DNA from: Paracoccaceae bacterium
GTDB taxonomy: Bacteria > Pseudomonadota > Alphaproteobacteria > Rhodobacterales > Rhodobacteraceae
Direction of reading: 5' to 3'
NCBI GenBank assembly: GCA_018647275.1
Contig: JABGTH010000322.1
Span: 1-8,862, forward strand
DNA length: 8,862 nucleotides
Each line of letters opens with the position of its first letter. Position 1 is the first letter of the stretch. The position numbers were made by a program, and so were the translations under genes. The notes under the pieces are model-generated. The model was not told where the DNA came from. It did not search any database and was given only the letters and a program-made list of their open reading frames with translations. Positions 1 through 7,295 of the stretch are shown in pieces.

Positions 1-1
1 G

Positions 2-238
2 TTCACCGAACGCCAAATTGCTTTGGTGAACCCAGATGTTCTGATCTTGATGGGAAACATCGCCTGCCAGTGTATGTTGGGCAAACGCGGCATGACCCGT
101 TTGCGCGGTGATTGGGTTGAAGTGATGGGCAAACCGACCCTACCTATGTTCCACCCCAGCCAATTGATGCGGACCCCGATTGCCAAACGCGAGGCATGGG
201 CCGATCTGCTTTCTGTGAAATCACGTATTCAGGGCTGA
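2..238 (+). CDS. Uracil-DNA glycosylase, family 4/5 type (3' end only)
   Basis: This is the C-terminal part (78 residues) of a DNA-repair enzyme that would excise uracil from DNA and start base-excision repair in the cytoplasm. The reading frame is already open at the left edge, so the start and the catalytic N-terminal half lie outside the window. Visible family features are the strand and turn reading PDVLILMGNIACQCMLG, then a G-rich turn, then the late motif HPSQLMR followed by K-R-E-A-W-ADL. These match the C-terminal motif HPSxLxR and the KxxxWxDL helix of Fe-S-type uracil-DNA glycosylases. The cysteines that would bind the Fe-S cluster are not in this fragment, so family 4 cannot be separated firmly from family 5 or a DUF4130-style fusion. 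It ends in TGA 15 nt before moaB, suggesting co-transcription. The call is confident at superfamily level. Confidence 0.85.
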   Translation, partial: FTERQIALVNPDVLILMGNIACQCMLGKRGMTRLRGDWVEVMGKPTLPMFHPSQLMRTPIAKREAWADLLSVKSRIQG

Positions 239-253
239 AAGGTCATCGATATC

Positions 254-796
254 ATGAGCCGTATTGACGAAACCGCCACTTTTATTCCTGTCCGCATTGC
301 AGTCCTCACCGTTTCTGACAGCCGTGGACTCTCTGAGGATCGATCGGGCGATGTCTTGGTTGGGCGGTTGCAAGATGCCGGGCACACCCTAGCGGATCGC
401 AAAATCCTTACCGATGAACGCGCGGACATCGCGGCCCAATTGTGCAAATGGTGCGATGATCCTGAAATTGACGTTATCATTAGCACAGGTGGCACAGGTC
501 TGACGGGGCGTGATGTGACAGTTGAGGCACACCGCGACGTCTATGAAAAAGAGATCGATGCCTTTGGTACGGTGTTCACGATTGTGAGCATGCAAAAGAT
601 CGGCACATCTGCGGTTCAAAGTCGTGCCACAGGCGGCGTTCGCAATGGCACGTACCTGTTCGCACTGCCCGGTAGTCCGGGTGCCTGCAAGGACGCCTGG
701 GACGAAATTTTGGTGCGGCAACTCGATTTCCGTCATCGCCCTTGCAACTTTGTAGAAATATTACCGCGTTTGGACGAACATCAGCGACGGAAATAG
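254..796 (+). CDS. moaB: Molybdenum cofactor biosynthesis protein MoaB
   Basis: This is a 180-residue protein of the MoaB/MogA/MoeA-N fold, which adenylylates molybdopterin (or is a non-essential paralogue of the enzyme that does) in the cytoplasmic molybdenum cofactor pathway. The domain fills the protein: a first strand and SDSR loop at residues 21-24, the nucleotide/pterin-binding STGGTG at 77-82 followed by LTGRDVT, and IGTSAVQSRA at 116-125. The closing loop LPGSPGACKDAWD lies at 138-150. Its length is normal for MoaB (about 170-190 residues). The ATG at 254 starts just before the conserved N-terminus, and only a weak purine stretch (AAAGG at 239-242) precedes it. It lies 15 nt after the glycosylase gene and probably shares its transcript. 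No other Moco gene is visible, so the link to repair looks like shared genome neighbourhood rather than shared pathway. MogA is the alternative name, but length and motifs favour MoaB. Confidence 0.93.
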   Translation: MSRIDETATFIPVRIAVLTVSDSRGLSEDRSGDVLVGRLQDAGHTLADRKILTDERADIAAQLCKWCDDPEIDVIISTGGTGLTGRDVTVEAHRDVYEKEIDAFGTVFTIVSMQKIGTSAVQSRATGGVRNGTYLFALPGSPGACKDAWDEILVRQLDFRHRPCNFVEILPRLDEHQRRK

Positions 797-825
797 TTCC
801 AGCATCCGTATAACCACCTGAGCGC

Positions 826-853
826 TTGGCATTTGTGCAAAGTGGTCTAGGTT
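826..853 (+). promoter_or_regulatory. Weak candidate promoter for the efflux operon
   Basis: In the roughly 95-nt gap between moaB and the adaptor gene, TTGGCA at 826-831 resembles a -35 box. TAGGTT at 848-853, 16 nt later, is a poor -10 match (3 of 6 positions). A 5-bp inverted repeat, ACCAC at 813-817 and GTGGT at 842-846, brackets the spacer and could be part of an operator. All of this is inference from short matches. The gap itself is the only place a promoter for the two efflux genes could sit without lying inside moaB. Confidence 0.22.
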
Positions 854-880
854 AAAGATTGGCTTATTCGGCGGGCTCTA

Positions 881-885
881 GAGGA
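881..885 (+). promoter_or_regulatory. Ribosome binding site that sets the start of the adaptor gene
   Basis: GAGGA lies 7 nt before ATG 893. A TTG at 890 is in frame and would leave only 4 nt, so the ATG is the better start. Confidence 0.7.
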
Positions 886-892
886 ATATTTG

Positions 893-2350
893 ATGCGGTT
901 TTTAAGACAAAGTTTGGTTGGTGTGTTTCTGGCCGCCATGACGCTTGGATTGTTGGCCTTTGCTGGCCAAATGATTGGTGGCGCGGTTCAGGACCGTATG
1001 GGCAAAGAAAACCGCGCGCGTCCGGCCAAAGAACGCGTCTTTGCCGTGAATGTTGTGCGCGCGGAAATTGGTATTGAAACCCCTGTTCTTGCCACTTTTG
1101 GCGAAGTGAAAAGTAGACGAACTTTGGAACTACGGTCCGCATCTGGTGGTCGTGTGATTGAACTCTTAGAGCAGTTTGTTGATGGGGGCGAAGTCAGTGC
1201 GGGAGATGTGCTGGTTAGAATAGATCCATCCAATGCCCAATCCACATTATCGCGCGTCCAGGCAGATATTGCAGATGCTCAGGCAGACGCACGCGATGCA
1301 CAACGCAGTCTGGCCCTTGCCCAAGACGAACAAATTGCGGCCCAAGATCAGGCAGACTTGCGTGCCAAAGCGCTGCAACGTCAAAAGGATTTATTAGAAC
1401 GGGGCGTTGGCACTGCAACGGCCCTTGAAACTGCTGAACTTGCCGCATCATCGGCCCGTCAGGCAGTATTGGCACGCCGCCAATCGGTCACACAATCACA
1501 AGCGCGTATTGATCAAGCAGCGTCCGCAATCGCGCGCGCGCAGATCGCATTGGCCGATGCCGAACGTGGGCTTTCCGATGCTACTCTTATCGCCCCGTTT
1601 GATGGCAAACTCAGCGCACCCAGCGTTGTTGCTGGACGCCTTGTCGGCGCAAACGAACGGCTGGCTGAACTTATCGACCCAGCTTTGCTAGAGGTGTCGT
1701 TCCGTGTTTCTACAGCCCAATACGCGCGATTACTTGGGGATGATGGCGATATCCTTAATGCTGATGTCACAGTTGTCTTAGATGTTGCTGGCGTTGATCT
1801 TGAGGCGAAGGGGCGCATCAGCCGCTCAAGTGCTGGATCAGACGCAGGGCAAACTGGACGCTTGTTGTTTGCACAACTCGACGACAGTGTTGGTTTTAAA
1901 ACCGGCGATTTCGTCCAGGTGCGCGTAAAGGAACCAACTGTACGCGGCGTTGTCCGTCTTCCGTCTTCTGCGCTTGATGCCAACAGCAGCGTCTTGATTT
2001 TAGGGTCTGAAAATCGGTTAGAGGCGATTGATGTGTCTTTGGTGCGCCGACAGGGTGATGATGTCCTTGTGCGCGCCCGTGGCCTTGAGGGGCGCGATGT
2101 TGTCGAGGCACGCTCGCCTTTGTTAGGTGCTGGTATTGTCGTTAAGCCTCTGCGGGGCGGCGTCGATGAAGCGCCCAAGGCACCGTCAATGGTTGAACTG
2201 TCCGATGAGCGTCGCGCCAAAATTGTCGCCTTTATCGAGGGCAACAATCGTATGCCGGCTGAGGCCAAGGCACGCATCCTTTCACAACTTTCCGAACCTC
2301 AAGTGCCAGCCAAAGTGGTTGAGCGCATTGAGGGACGGATGGGGGGCTAA
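893..2350 (+). CDS. RND efflux periplasmic adaptor subunit (HlyD/AcrA family)
   Basis: This 485-residue membrane fusion protein would bridge the inner-membrane pump encoded next to it and an outer-membrane channel. An N-terminal hydrophobic segment at residues 8-28 serves as a membrane anchor or uncleaved signal. No lipobox cysteine is seen, so it is not a lipoprotein of the AcrA type. The first half of the lipoyl domain is at about 70-115 (LRSASGGRVIELL, then GDVLVRIDPSNAQ). A long Ala/Gln/Asp-rich alpha-hairpin coiled coil occupies 118-227. The second lipoyl half begins at ATLIAPFDGKL, followed by the beta-barrel and membrane-proximal domains to about 425. Residues 432-485 form an additional charged helical tail (LSDERRAKIVAFIEG, then PAEAKARIL, then VVERIEGRMGG) that AcrA-type adaptors lack. 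It ends 3 nt before the pump gene, so the two are almost certainly translated as one operon. The transported substrate cannot be told from sequence. Confidence 0.93.
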   Translation: MRFLRQSLVGVFLAAMTLGLLAFAGQMIGGAVQDRMGKENRARPAKERVFAVNVVRAEIGIETPVLATFGEVKSRRTLELRSASGGRVIELLEQFVDGGEVSAGDVLVRIDPSNAQSTLSRVQADIADAQADARDAQRSLALAQDEQIAAQDQADLRAKALQRQKDLLERGVGTATALETAELAASSARQAVLARRQSVTQSQARIDQAASAIARAQIALADAERGLSDATLIAPFDGKLSAPSVVAGRLVGANERLAELIDPALLEVSFRVSTAQYARLLGDDGDILNADVTVVLDVAGVDLEAKGRISRSSAGSDAGQTGRLLFAQLDDSVGFKTGDFVQVRVKEPTVRGVVRLPSSALDANSSVLILGSENRLEAIDVSLVRRQGDDVLVRARGLEGRDVVEARSPLLGAGIVVKPLRGGVDEAPKAPSMVELSDERRAKIVAFIEGNNRMPAEAKARILSQLSEPQVPAKVVERIEGRMGG

Positions 2351-2353
2351 CCC

Positions 2354-5300
2354 ATGCGCCAAATACCTAACGCCGCGGGCGGTATTCTCTCATATTTCAC
2401 CCGTCACCGTACCATTGCGAACCTTTTACTGGTGATCATGGTTGTTGCGGGTTTAATGGCGATCCCGAACATGAGAGCTCAATTTTTCCCTGATGTCATC
2501 ATCGACAATGTGTCGGTCAGCACGCAGTGGAAAGGGGCTGGGGCCGAAGATATCGATGCCGGCATTATCCAGGTTCTTGAGCCGGGGTTGCTGGCAGTCG
2601 AGGGGGTCGATAGCTCCTCAAGCGTTTCGCGCGAAGGATCTGGCAGCATCGTTCTTGAGTTTGTGGCGGGCTGGAATATGGCGCGTGCGGCTGATGATGT
2701 GCAATCTGCCATTGATAGCATTTCGACCCTCCCAGAGGACGCTGACGAACCCAAGGTACGGCGCGGAGCATGGCGTGATCGCGTTACTGACGTCGTCATC
2801 ACAGGCCCAATTGCCCCTCAACAGCTTGGGCTTTTTGCTGATGAATTCGTAACCCGTTTGTTCGCCGAAGGCGTAACACGCAGTACAATTCGCGGCGTCG
2901 CCGCACCCCAAGTGTTGATTTCAGTTTCATCTGCGCAATTAATTGCGAATGATGTCACCATGTCTCAAATCGCCAGCGCGATTGCCGCAGAAGTGAATGC
3001 TGATCCGGCAGGTGACGTCGCAGGGGCAAACGCCCGCGTGCGCACTGGAACCCAAAAGCGTAGCGTCGAAGAAGTCTCTGGCGTTGTTTTGCGGTCAAAC
3101 GCAGATGGCAGCAAACTAACAGTTGGTGATGTGGCGCGGGTGTTGCGCCAAGGTGTGGACCGCGACCGCGGTTATTTCGTTGGGGATCACCCTGCAATTT
3201 CCATTCGGGTCGACAGATCGAATGATGGTGATGCAATCGAAATGCAGGCGGTGGTTCAAGAGGTTGCAGACACCTTGCAGCTTACGTTGCCCCGCGATGT
3301 ATCCATCAGTTTGATCCGCGCACGGGCTGAAGCAATTTCAGATCGCCTTGATATTTTGATCGACAACGCACTAGTTGGATTGTTGTTGGTTGTGGCATTG
3401 CTGTTTCTATTTCTCAATGCGCGCACCGCATTCTGGGTGGCTGCGGGCATTCCTGTTGCTCTAATGGCCGCAATTGCTTTGATGTATGTCGGTGGATTGA
3501 CGATTAATATGATCAGCCTGTTTGGGTTGATCATCACGCTTGGTATTGTTGTGGATGATGCGATTGTCGTGGGCGAACACGCCGATCACCGAGCTCGTCA
3601 TTACGGCGAAGCCCCCGTTAATGCTGCTGAAAATGCAGCGCGGCGCATGGCGATGCCAGTGTTTGCCGCCACCCTAACAACAGTCATCGCATTCTTTGGT
3701 TTGGTGGCTGTGGGCGGCCGTTTTGGCAGCTTGATTGCGGATATTCCGTTTACGGTTATCGCGGTTTTGATCGCTTCACTTGTTGAATGTTTCCTGATCC
3801 TGCCTAACCACATGTCGCATGCGTTGGTCGCTGTGAACAAACGTCGCTGGTATGATGTACCCAGCCGTGTAGTGAATATTGGGTTCGATTGGTGTCGAAC
3901 CAACTTGTTCCGCCCCTTTATGGGGTTGGTCATCCGTGCCCGTTATGTGGTTTTGGCTGGCGTCATTGCTGTGCTGGCCAGCCAAGTGATCCTTGTTATC
4001 AGTGGCGAAGTACAATGGCGTTTCTTTAATGCGCCTGAACGTGGTTCCGTCACTGGTAACTTTGCGATGGCTGAGGGTGCAACACGTGAGGATACTCTTG
4101 AAATGATGCGCGAAATGCAACGCGCCACCAACGCGCTGGCGGCAAAACGTGAGGCAGAAGCTGGCGTTAACCCTGTCGATTTTGTCATGGCTGAAGTCGG
4201 TGGCAATGCGGGGCGCGGCCTTGCAGGTGCAGAAAGCAAAGATGGTGATCTGCTTGGTGCGATTTCAATCGAATTGATCGATGCTGATTTACGCAAAGGG
4301 TATTCCAGCTTTGCCTTTGTATCTGAACTGCAGGACATGGTGGCTAACCACCCGCTTGTTGAAACAGTCAGTTTTCGATCATGGCGCTCAGGCCCAGGTG
4401 GGGACGGAATGTCGGTTCAGTTCTTTGGTGCAGATACCGATATTTTAAAGGCGGCCAGTCAAGACTTGCAACAGGCTTTGGCTATCTACCCTGAGGTTAG
4501 CGCGGTTCAAGACAATTTGGCCTATGACAAAGAGGAACTGATTTTGGACCTCACGGCCCAAGGCCAGGCGCTTGGCTTTACCATCGATACATTAGGGCGT
4601 GCTTTGCGCAATCGCCTGAATGGTATTGAGGCGGCGACATTCCCTGATGGGGCCCGCAGCGCCAGCATCCGTGTTGAAGTGCCCAGCAGAGAATTGACCG
4701 CAGATTTCATGGAGCGGATGCAGATGCGTGCGCCAAGTGGCATTTATGTTCCCTTGGCTGATTTGGTCAGCGTTGAGCGCCGAACTGGCTTTAGCACCGT
4801 ACGCCGCGAAAACGGGGTACGTTTGATTTCGGTGACGGGTGATGTGTCAGAGGATGATCCAGCCCGTGCCACCGAAATCAACCGCGCCTTGGAAGAAGAG
4901 ATTTTGCCAAATATCGCGTCCACCCGTCAGATCGAATGGCGGATGACGGGCCTAAGTGAACAAGAAAGCACATTCTTGAATGATGCCATGACGGGTCTGA
5001 TTTTGTGTCTGACCGGTATTTATCTGGTGCTGTCATGGGTCTTCGGCAGTTGGACGCGGCCTATGGTTGTTATGGCGATCATCCCCTTTGGATTGATCGG
5101 AACAATCTATGGTCACGCTGCATGGGGTGTTCCACTTAGCATGTTTACGGTCGTTGGGCTGTTGGGGATGACAGGTATAATCATTAACGACTCAATCGTT
5201 CTGGTGACATCCATTGATGAGTACGCCGAAGACCGCGGGTTGGTTCCCTCGATCATCGACGGTGCATCAGATCGTTTGCGCCCTGTGATGCTGACAACAT

Positions 5301-5761
5301 TGACCACCGTTCTCGGTATGTCGCCCCTGCTTTATGAGGGGTCACAACAAGCGCAGTTTTTGATGCCAACCGTGATCACGCTGGTTTATGGTCTTGGGTT
5401 TGGGATGTTGTTGGTGCTGTTGGTTGTACCCGCGTTGATCGCTGCCCAACATGATGTCTCTCGCCACATCACGGCGATGCGTCGTGGTGTGAGTGCACGG
5501 GCCAGTGGTGTCGCATGGGGGCTTCGCGCCCTATGGGTCGCGATCCTTGCGTGGGGTGGGGCAACATTGGGCTACGCGATATGGTCCAAACAATTGCCAG
5601 AACAGATCACAAACGCATTTCCGATGGCGGCAAACATGTCGCCAATGACGGGGGCGTTGGGCCTGTTCATCATGGGCAGCGCGGCACTGGTTCTAACCAC
5701 CTACATCATCCTTGCACTAGGCTTTCAGATCGGTGCATTGCGCAGACGCCGCGCGGCTTAA
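2354..5761 (+). CDS. RND efflux pump, inner-membrane permease subunit (AcrB/AcrD/AcrF family)
   Basis: This 1135-residue proton-driven transporter moves substrates from membrane or periplasm outward through the adaptor and an outer-membrane channel. It shows the RND plan of two repeats: TM1 at about 19-36, a large periplasmic porter loop to about 335, TM2-6, TM7 after FRPFMGLVIRARY, a second porter loop to about 870, and TM8-12. The proton-relay aspartate pair in TM4 is present as D401-D402 in GIVVDDAIVVGE. The matching TM10 segment reads GIIINDSIVLV, with N945-D946 where AcrB has the relay lysine and asparagine. After TM12 the chain goes on for about 85 residues with two more predicted membrane helices (about 1053-1077 and 1099-1125), ending in RRRRAA. 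AcrB is about 1050 residues, so this is an extension. A G-rich stretch (2341-2346) overlapping the adaptor's end can act as ribosome binding site for coupled translation. No outer-membrane factor gene follows. Confidence 0.95.
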   Translation: MRQIPNAAGGILSYFTRHRTIANLLLVIMVVAGLMAIPNMRAQFFPDVIIDNVSVSTQWKGAGAEDIDAGIIQVLEPGLLAVEGVDSSSSVSREGSGSIVLEFVAGWNMARAADDVQSAIDSISTLPEDADEPKVRRGAWRDRVTDVVITGPIAPQQLGLFADEFVTRLFAEGVTRSTIRGVAAPQVLISVSSAQLIANDVTMSQIASAIAAEVNADPAGDVAGANARVRTGTQKRSVEEVSGVVLRSNADGSKLTVGDVARVLRQGVDRDRGYFVGDHPAISIRVDRSNDGDAIEMQAVVQEVADTLQLTLPRDVSISLIRARAEAISDRLDILIDNALVGLLLVVALLFLFLNARTAFWVAAGIPVALMAAIALMYVGGLTINMISLFGLIITLGIVVDDAIVVGEHADHRARHYGEAPVNAAENAARRMAMPVFAATLTTVIAFFGLVAVGGRFGSLIADIPFTVIAVLIASLVECFLILPNHMSHALVAVNKRRWYDVPSRVVNIGFDWCRTNLFRPFMGLVIRARYVVLAGVIAVLASQVILVISGEVQWRFFNAPERGSVTGNFAMAEGATREDTLEMMREMQRATNALAAKREAEAGVNPVDFVMAEVGGNAGRGLAGAESKDGDLLGAISIELIDADLRKGYSSFAFVSELQDMVANHPLVETVSFRSWRSGPGGDGMSVQFFGADTDILKAASQDLQQALAIYPEVSAVQDNLAYDKEELILDLTAQGQALGFTIDTLGRALRNRLNGIEAATFPDGARSASIRVEVPSRELTADFMERMQMRAPSGIYVPLADLVSVERRTGFSTVRRENGVRLISVTGDVSEDDPARATEINRALEEEILPNIASTRQIEWRMTGLSEQESTFLNDAMTGLILCLTGIYLVLSWVFGSWTRPMVVMAIIPFGLIGTIYGHAAWGVPLSMFTVVGLLGMTGIIINDSIVLVTSIDEYAEDRGLVPSIIDGASDRLRPVMLTTLTTVLGMSPLLYEGSQQAQFLMPTVITLVYGLGFGMLLVLLVVPALIAAQHDVSRHITAMRRGVSARASGVAWGLRALWVAILAWGGATLGYAIWSKQLPEQITNAFPMAANMSPMTGALGLFIMGSAALVLTTYIILALGFQIGALRRRRAA

Positions 5762-6561
5762 CCCGCGCTACAACCGCGAATATCAATAGCGTGATTAGAC
5801 CCCAAAATGGTGATGCGCACATCAGAGCGGTTCACCGAAAAAGCAGTGCCCGAGGAGTGGAACATCTGTGAAACAGCAACCAACTGACCGCCTTTGCGGG
5901 TGGTCACAGGTTCGCTGACCCAAATGGTGTCTTGGCCGGCCTCGATAACCGTCTCTTCGCGGCCACCAGCGGATGGGACGGTTACACGTGCCTCAATCTG
6001 CATGCCGTCATCAGTTGGGGTTAGACGACAGGTTGCTGATTTCACAGCAGCTTCTGATGCGGAAAATGGGGCAGAGGCTAAAGCAGATGCAATTTCCGGA
6101 GTAGGAAACGTGCCTGCTTCCTCCAGCTTTGCGTCAAATTTCAAAGTGTAGGGCGCACAAATGTCTGAACAGATGCCAATATCCATACGACCTTTTAAGC
6201 GGATCGGTTGGCCATCGCGCATGGGGGCGATGTGTAGGGGAATGACCAACTGCTCTTTATATCCGATCGAGCGGACACCGCCGTCATAGATAACTTTGGG
6301 CTGCGGCCATGTGATCTGCATTTGACTGATGTTGCGCGCACCTTTCCAGCTGAACAGTGGGGGGATGCCAGAATCACCAGGGGCACGCCAATAGGTCTTC
6401 CAACCATCCTCCAATGACAGCTTGATCGCTGCGACGCGGCGACCGTCTGACATTTCCCACCCTTGAAGAACCTCAACCGAAACAGGGGCAGTGTCGCTTG
6501 CGTACGCAGGCATTGCCATAAGAACGGATAGGGCTATGGAGGATATTGAAGCTTTAATCAT
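5758..6561 (-). CDS. Secreted DsbD N-terminal-domain-type protein (thiol/disulfide-related)
   Basis: This 267-residue exported protein resembles the N-terminal domain of DsbD/ScsB-type disulfide reductases (the Pfam DsbD_N/DsbC-like group). It is presumed to act in thiol-disulfide exchange or metal-thiol handling in the periplasm. A signal peptide at residues 1-21 has a short basic start (MIK), a hydrophobic core and a clean AYA|SD cleavage site. The family block GWKTYWRAPGDSGIPP is at 53-68, followed by F-W-G and IGYKEQLVIPL. The likely redox pair is C131 and C135 (CSDIC). Two more cysteines are C178 and C264. The membrane and thioredoxin domains of full DsbD are absent, and no partner is adjacent. 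The ATG at 6561 is chosen over the in-frame TTG at 6588 because it places the signal peptide at the N-terminus. Its stop overlaps the pump gene's stop. The family call is firm; the reaction is inferred. Confidence 0.83.
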   Translation of the reverse strand: MIKASISSIALSVLMAMPAYASDTAPVSVEVLQGWEMSDGRRVAAIKLSLEDGWKTYWRAPGDSGIPPLFSWKGARNISQMQITWPQPKVIYDGGVRSIGYKEQLVIPLHIAPMRDGQPIRLKGRMDIGICSDICAPYTLKFDAKLEEAGTFPTPEIASALASAPFSASEAAVKSATCRLTPTDDGMQIEARVTVPSAGGREETVIEAGQDTIWVSEPVTTRKGGQLVAVSQMFHSSGTAFSVNRSDVRITILGSNHAIDIRGCSAG

Positions 6562-6566
6562 GCACC

Positions 6567-6585
6567 CATAGTGGACATCACTATG
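6567..6585. repeat. Perfect 7-bp inverted repeat, possible operator of the DsbD-like gene
   Basis: CATAGTG (6567-6573) and CACTATG (6579-6585) are exact reverse complements around the 5-bp centre GACAT. The palindrome ends 5 bp from the ATG of the minus-strand DsbD-like gene. It could be bound by a dimeric regulator, or fold in the mRNA leader next to the start codon. A poor -35/-10 pair on the minus strand (TTGGCT, 17 nt, CACTAT) would place the -10 box inside the palindrome. The repeat is seen directly; the function is inferred. Confidence 0.55.
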
Positions 6586-6680
6586 CAAAAAGCCAAGTCA
6601 CGATGGAGTTAGCTATGTTTCGCTGCTGCCCGCGCTCTCGTGCTTATGACACTTGCGCCACAGTATGCGAACGTCGCAAA

Positions 6681-6694
6681 GTAGAACGTAGAAC
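6681..6694 (+). repeat. Tandem heptamer GTAGAAC x2 before yqgE
   Basis: Two exact adjacent copies of GTAGAAC lie just before the yqgE ribosome binding site. The repeat is short and may be chance. It lies in the untranslated leader or core promoter region of yqgE. Confidence 0.4.
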
Positions 6695-6702
6695 CGAATG
6701 TT

Positions 6703-6706
6703 GGAG
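6703..6706 (+). promoter_or_regulatory. Ribosome binding site that sets a GTG start for yqgE
   Basis: GGAG lies 6 nt before GTG 6713. The upstream in-frame ATG at 6698 has no comparable purine motif before it, and using it would put GGAG inside the coding region. This favours the GTG. Confidence 0.6.
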
Positions 6707-6712
6707 AAACAC

Positions 6713-7294
6713 GTGACCACGAATCCAATAGAAATTTCAGGACAATTAGCCGGCAAGGTGTTGATCGCTATGCCTGGGATGGGTGATCCGCGGTTTGATC
6801 AATCAGTAATTTACCTTTGTGCTCACTCTGACGAGGGGGCGATGGGGCTGATCGTGAATAAACCTGCAGGGGGTGTGGTTTTGGGCGATGTGCTTGGGCA
6901 ATTGGATATCGAGGTGGACGCCAAAGTCCATGATATGCAGGTTCATTTGGGTGGCCCTGTTGAAACAGCACTGGGGTTCGTTTTGCACACCCGCGACTTT
7001 CAATCAGATCTTCACAGCCTGAATGTGGATGAAGACTTTGCAATGACTGGCACTATGGATGTGCTTGAGGCAATGGGCCAAGCAAAAGGGCCAATGCGCT
7101 CGCAGCTGATGCTGGGATATTCCGGATGGGGTTCAGGGCAGTTGGAAGGAGAGATTCGCCAAAACGGCTGGTTGATTTGTGAAGCATCGCCTGAGTTGGT
7201 GTTTGAAACGGATGACGATGACAAATGGTCAAAAGCATTGGCCAGCATCGGTGTTAGCCCTTTGATGCTTTCTGCATCTGCGGGCCGTGCCTAA
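6713..7294 (+). CDS. yqgE: YqgE/AlgH family protein
   Basis: This 193-residue cytoplasmic protein (198 if the ATG at 6698 is used) belongs to the YqgE/AlgH family. The family is widespread in proteobacteria, and its molecular role is poorly defined. AlgH was first linked to alginate regulation in Pseudomonas. Family hallmarks are all present: LAGKVLIAMPGMGDPRFDQS near the N-terminus, then GAMGLIVNKP, VHLGGPVET and GFVLHTRD. Near the C-terminus are LGYSGWGSGQLEGEI, NGWLICEAS and then a short acidic DDDD K-W segment. Length matches the usual 180-200 residues. The GTG start is preferred because of its well-placed GGAG and because the product then begins close to the conserved LxGKxLIAMPGM block. 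It is divergent from the DsbD-like gene and ends 1 nt before the convergent Sua5/TsaC gene. The family call is very secure. Confidence 0.93.
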   Translation: MTTNPIEISGQLAGKVLIAMPGMGDPRFDQSVIYLCAHSDEGAMGLIVNKPAGGVVLGDVLGQLDIEVDAKVHDMQVHLGGPVETALGFVLHTRDFQSDLHSLNVDEDFAMTGTMDVLEAMGQAKGPMRSQLMLGYSGWGSGQLEGEIRQNGWLICEASPELVFETDDDDKWSKALASIGVSPLMLSASAGRA

Positions 7295-7295
7295 T

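Noticed and set aside
23..238. A small complete gene starting with GTG at 23.
   Set aside because: The frame is open upstream to the window edge, and the residues match the interior of a uracil-DNA glycosylase. It is a truncated gene, not a small one.
890..892. TTG as start of the adaptor protein.
   Set aside because: It directly precedes an ATG that has better spacing from GAGGA. Using it adds only one residue.
1513..2277. Long open frame on the minus strand (254 codons) opposite the adaptor gene.
   Set aside because: The product is a low-complexity Ser/Arg/Thr/Pro mixture with no family pattern, and it lies fully antisense to a gene with clear domains. It is a by-product of codon bias on the coding strand.
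6562..6588. TTG at 6588 as start of the DsbD-like protein.
   Set aside because: It would put nine residues (HSDVHYGC type) before a clean signal peptide, and the stretch contains the palindrome. The ATG at 6561 is more natural.
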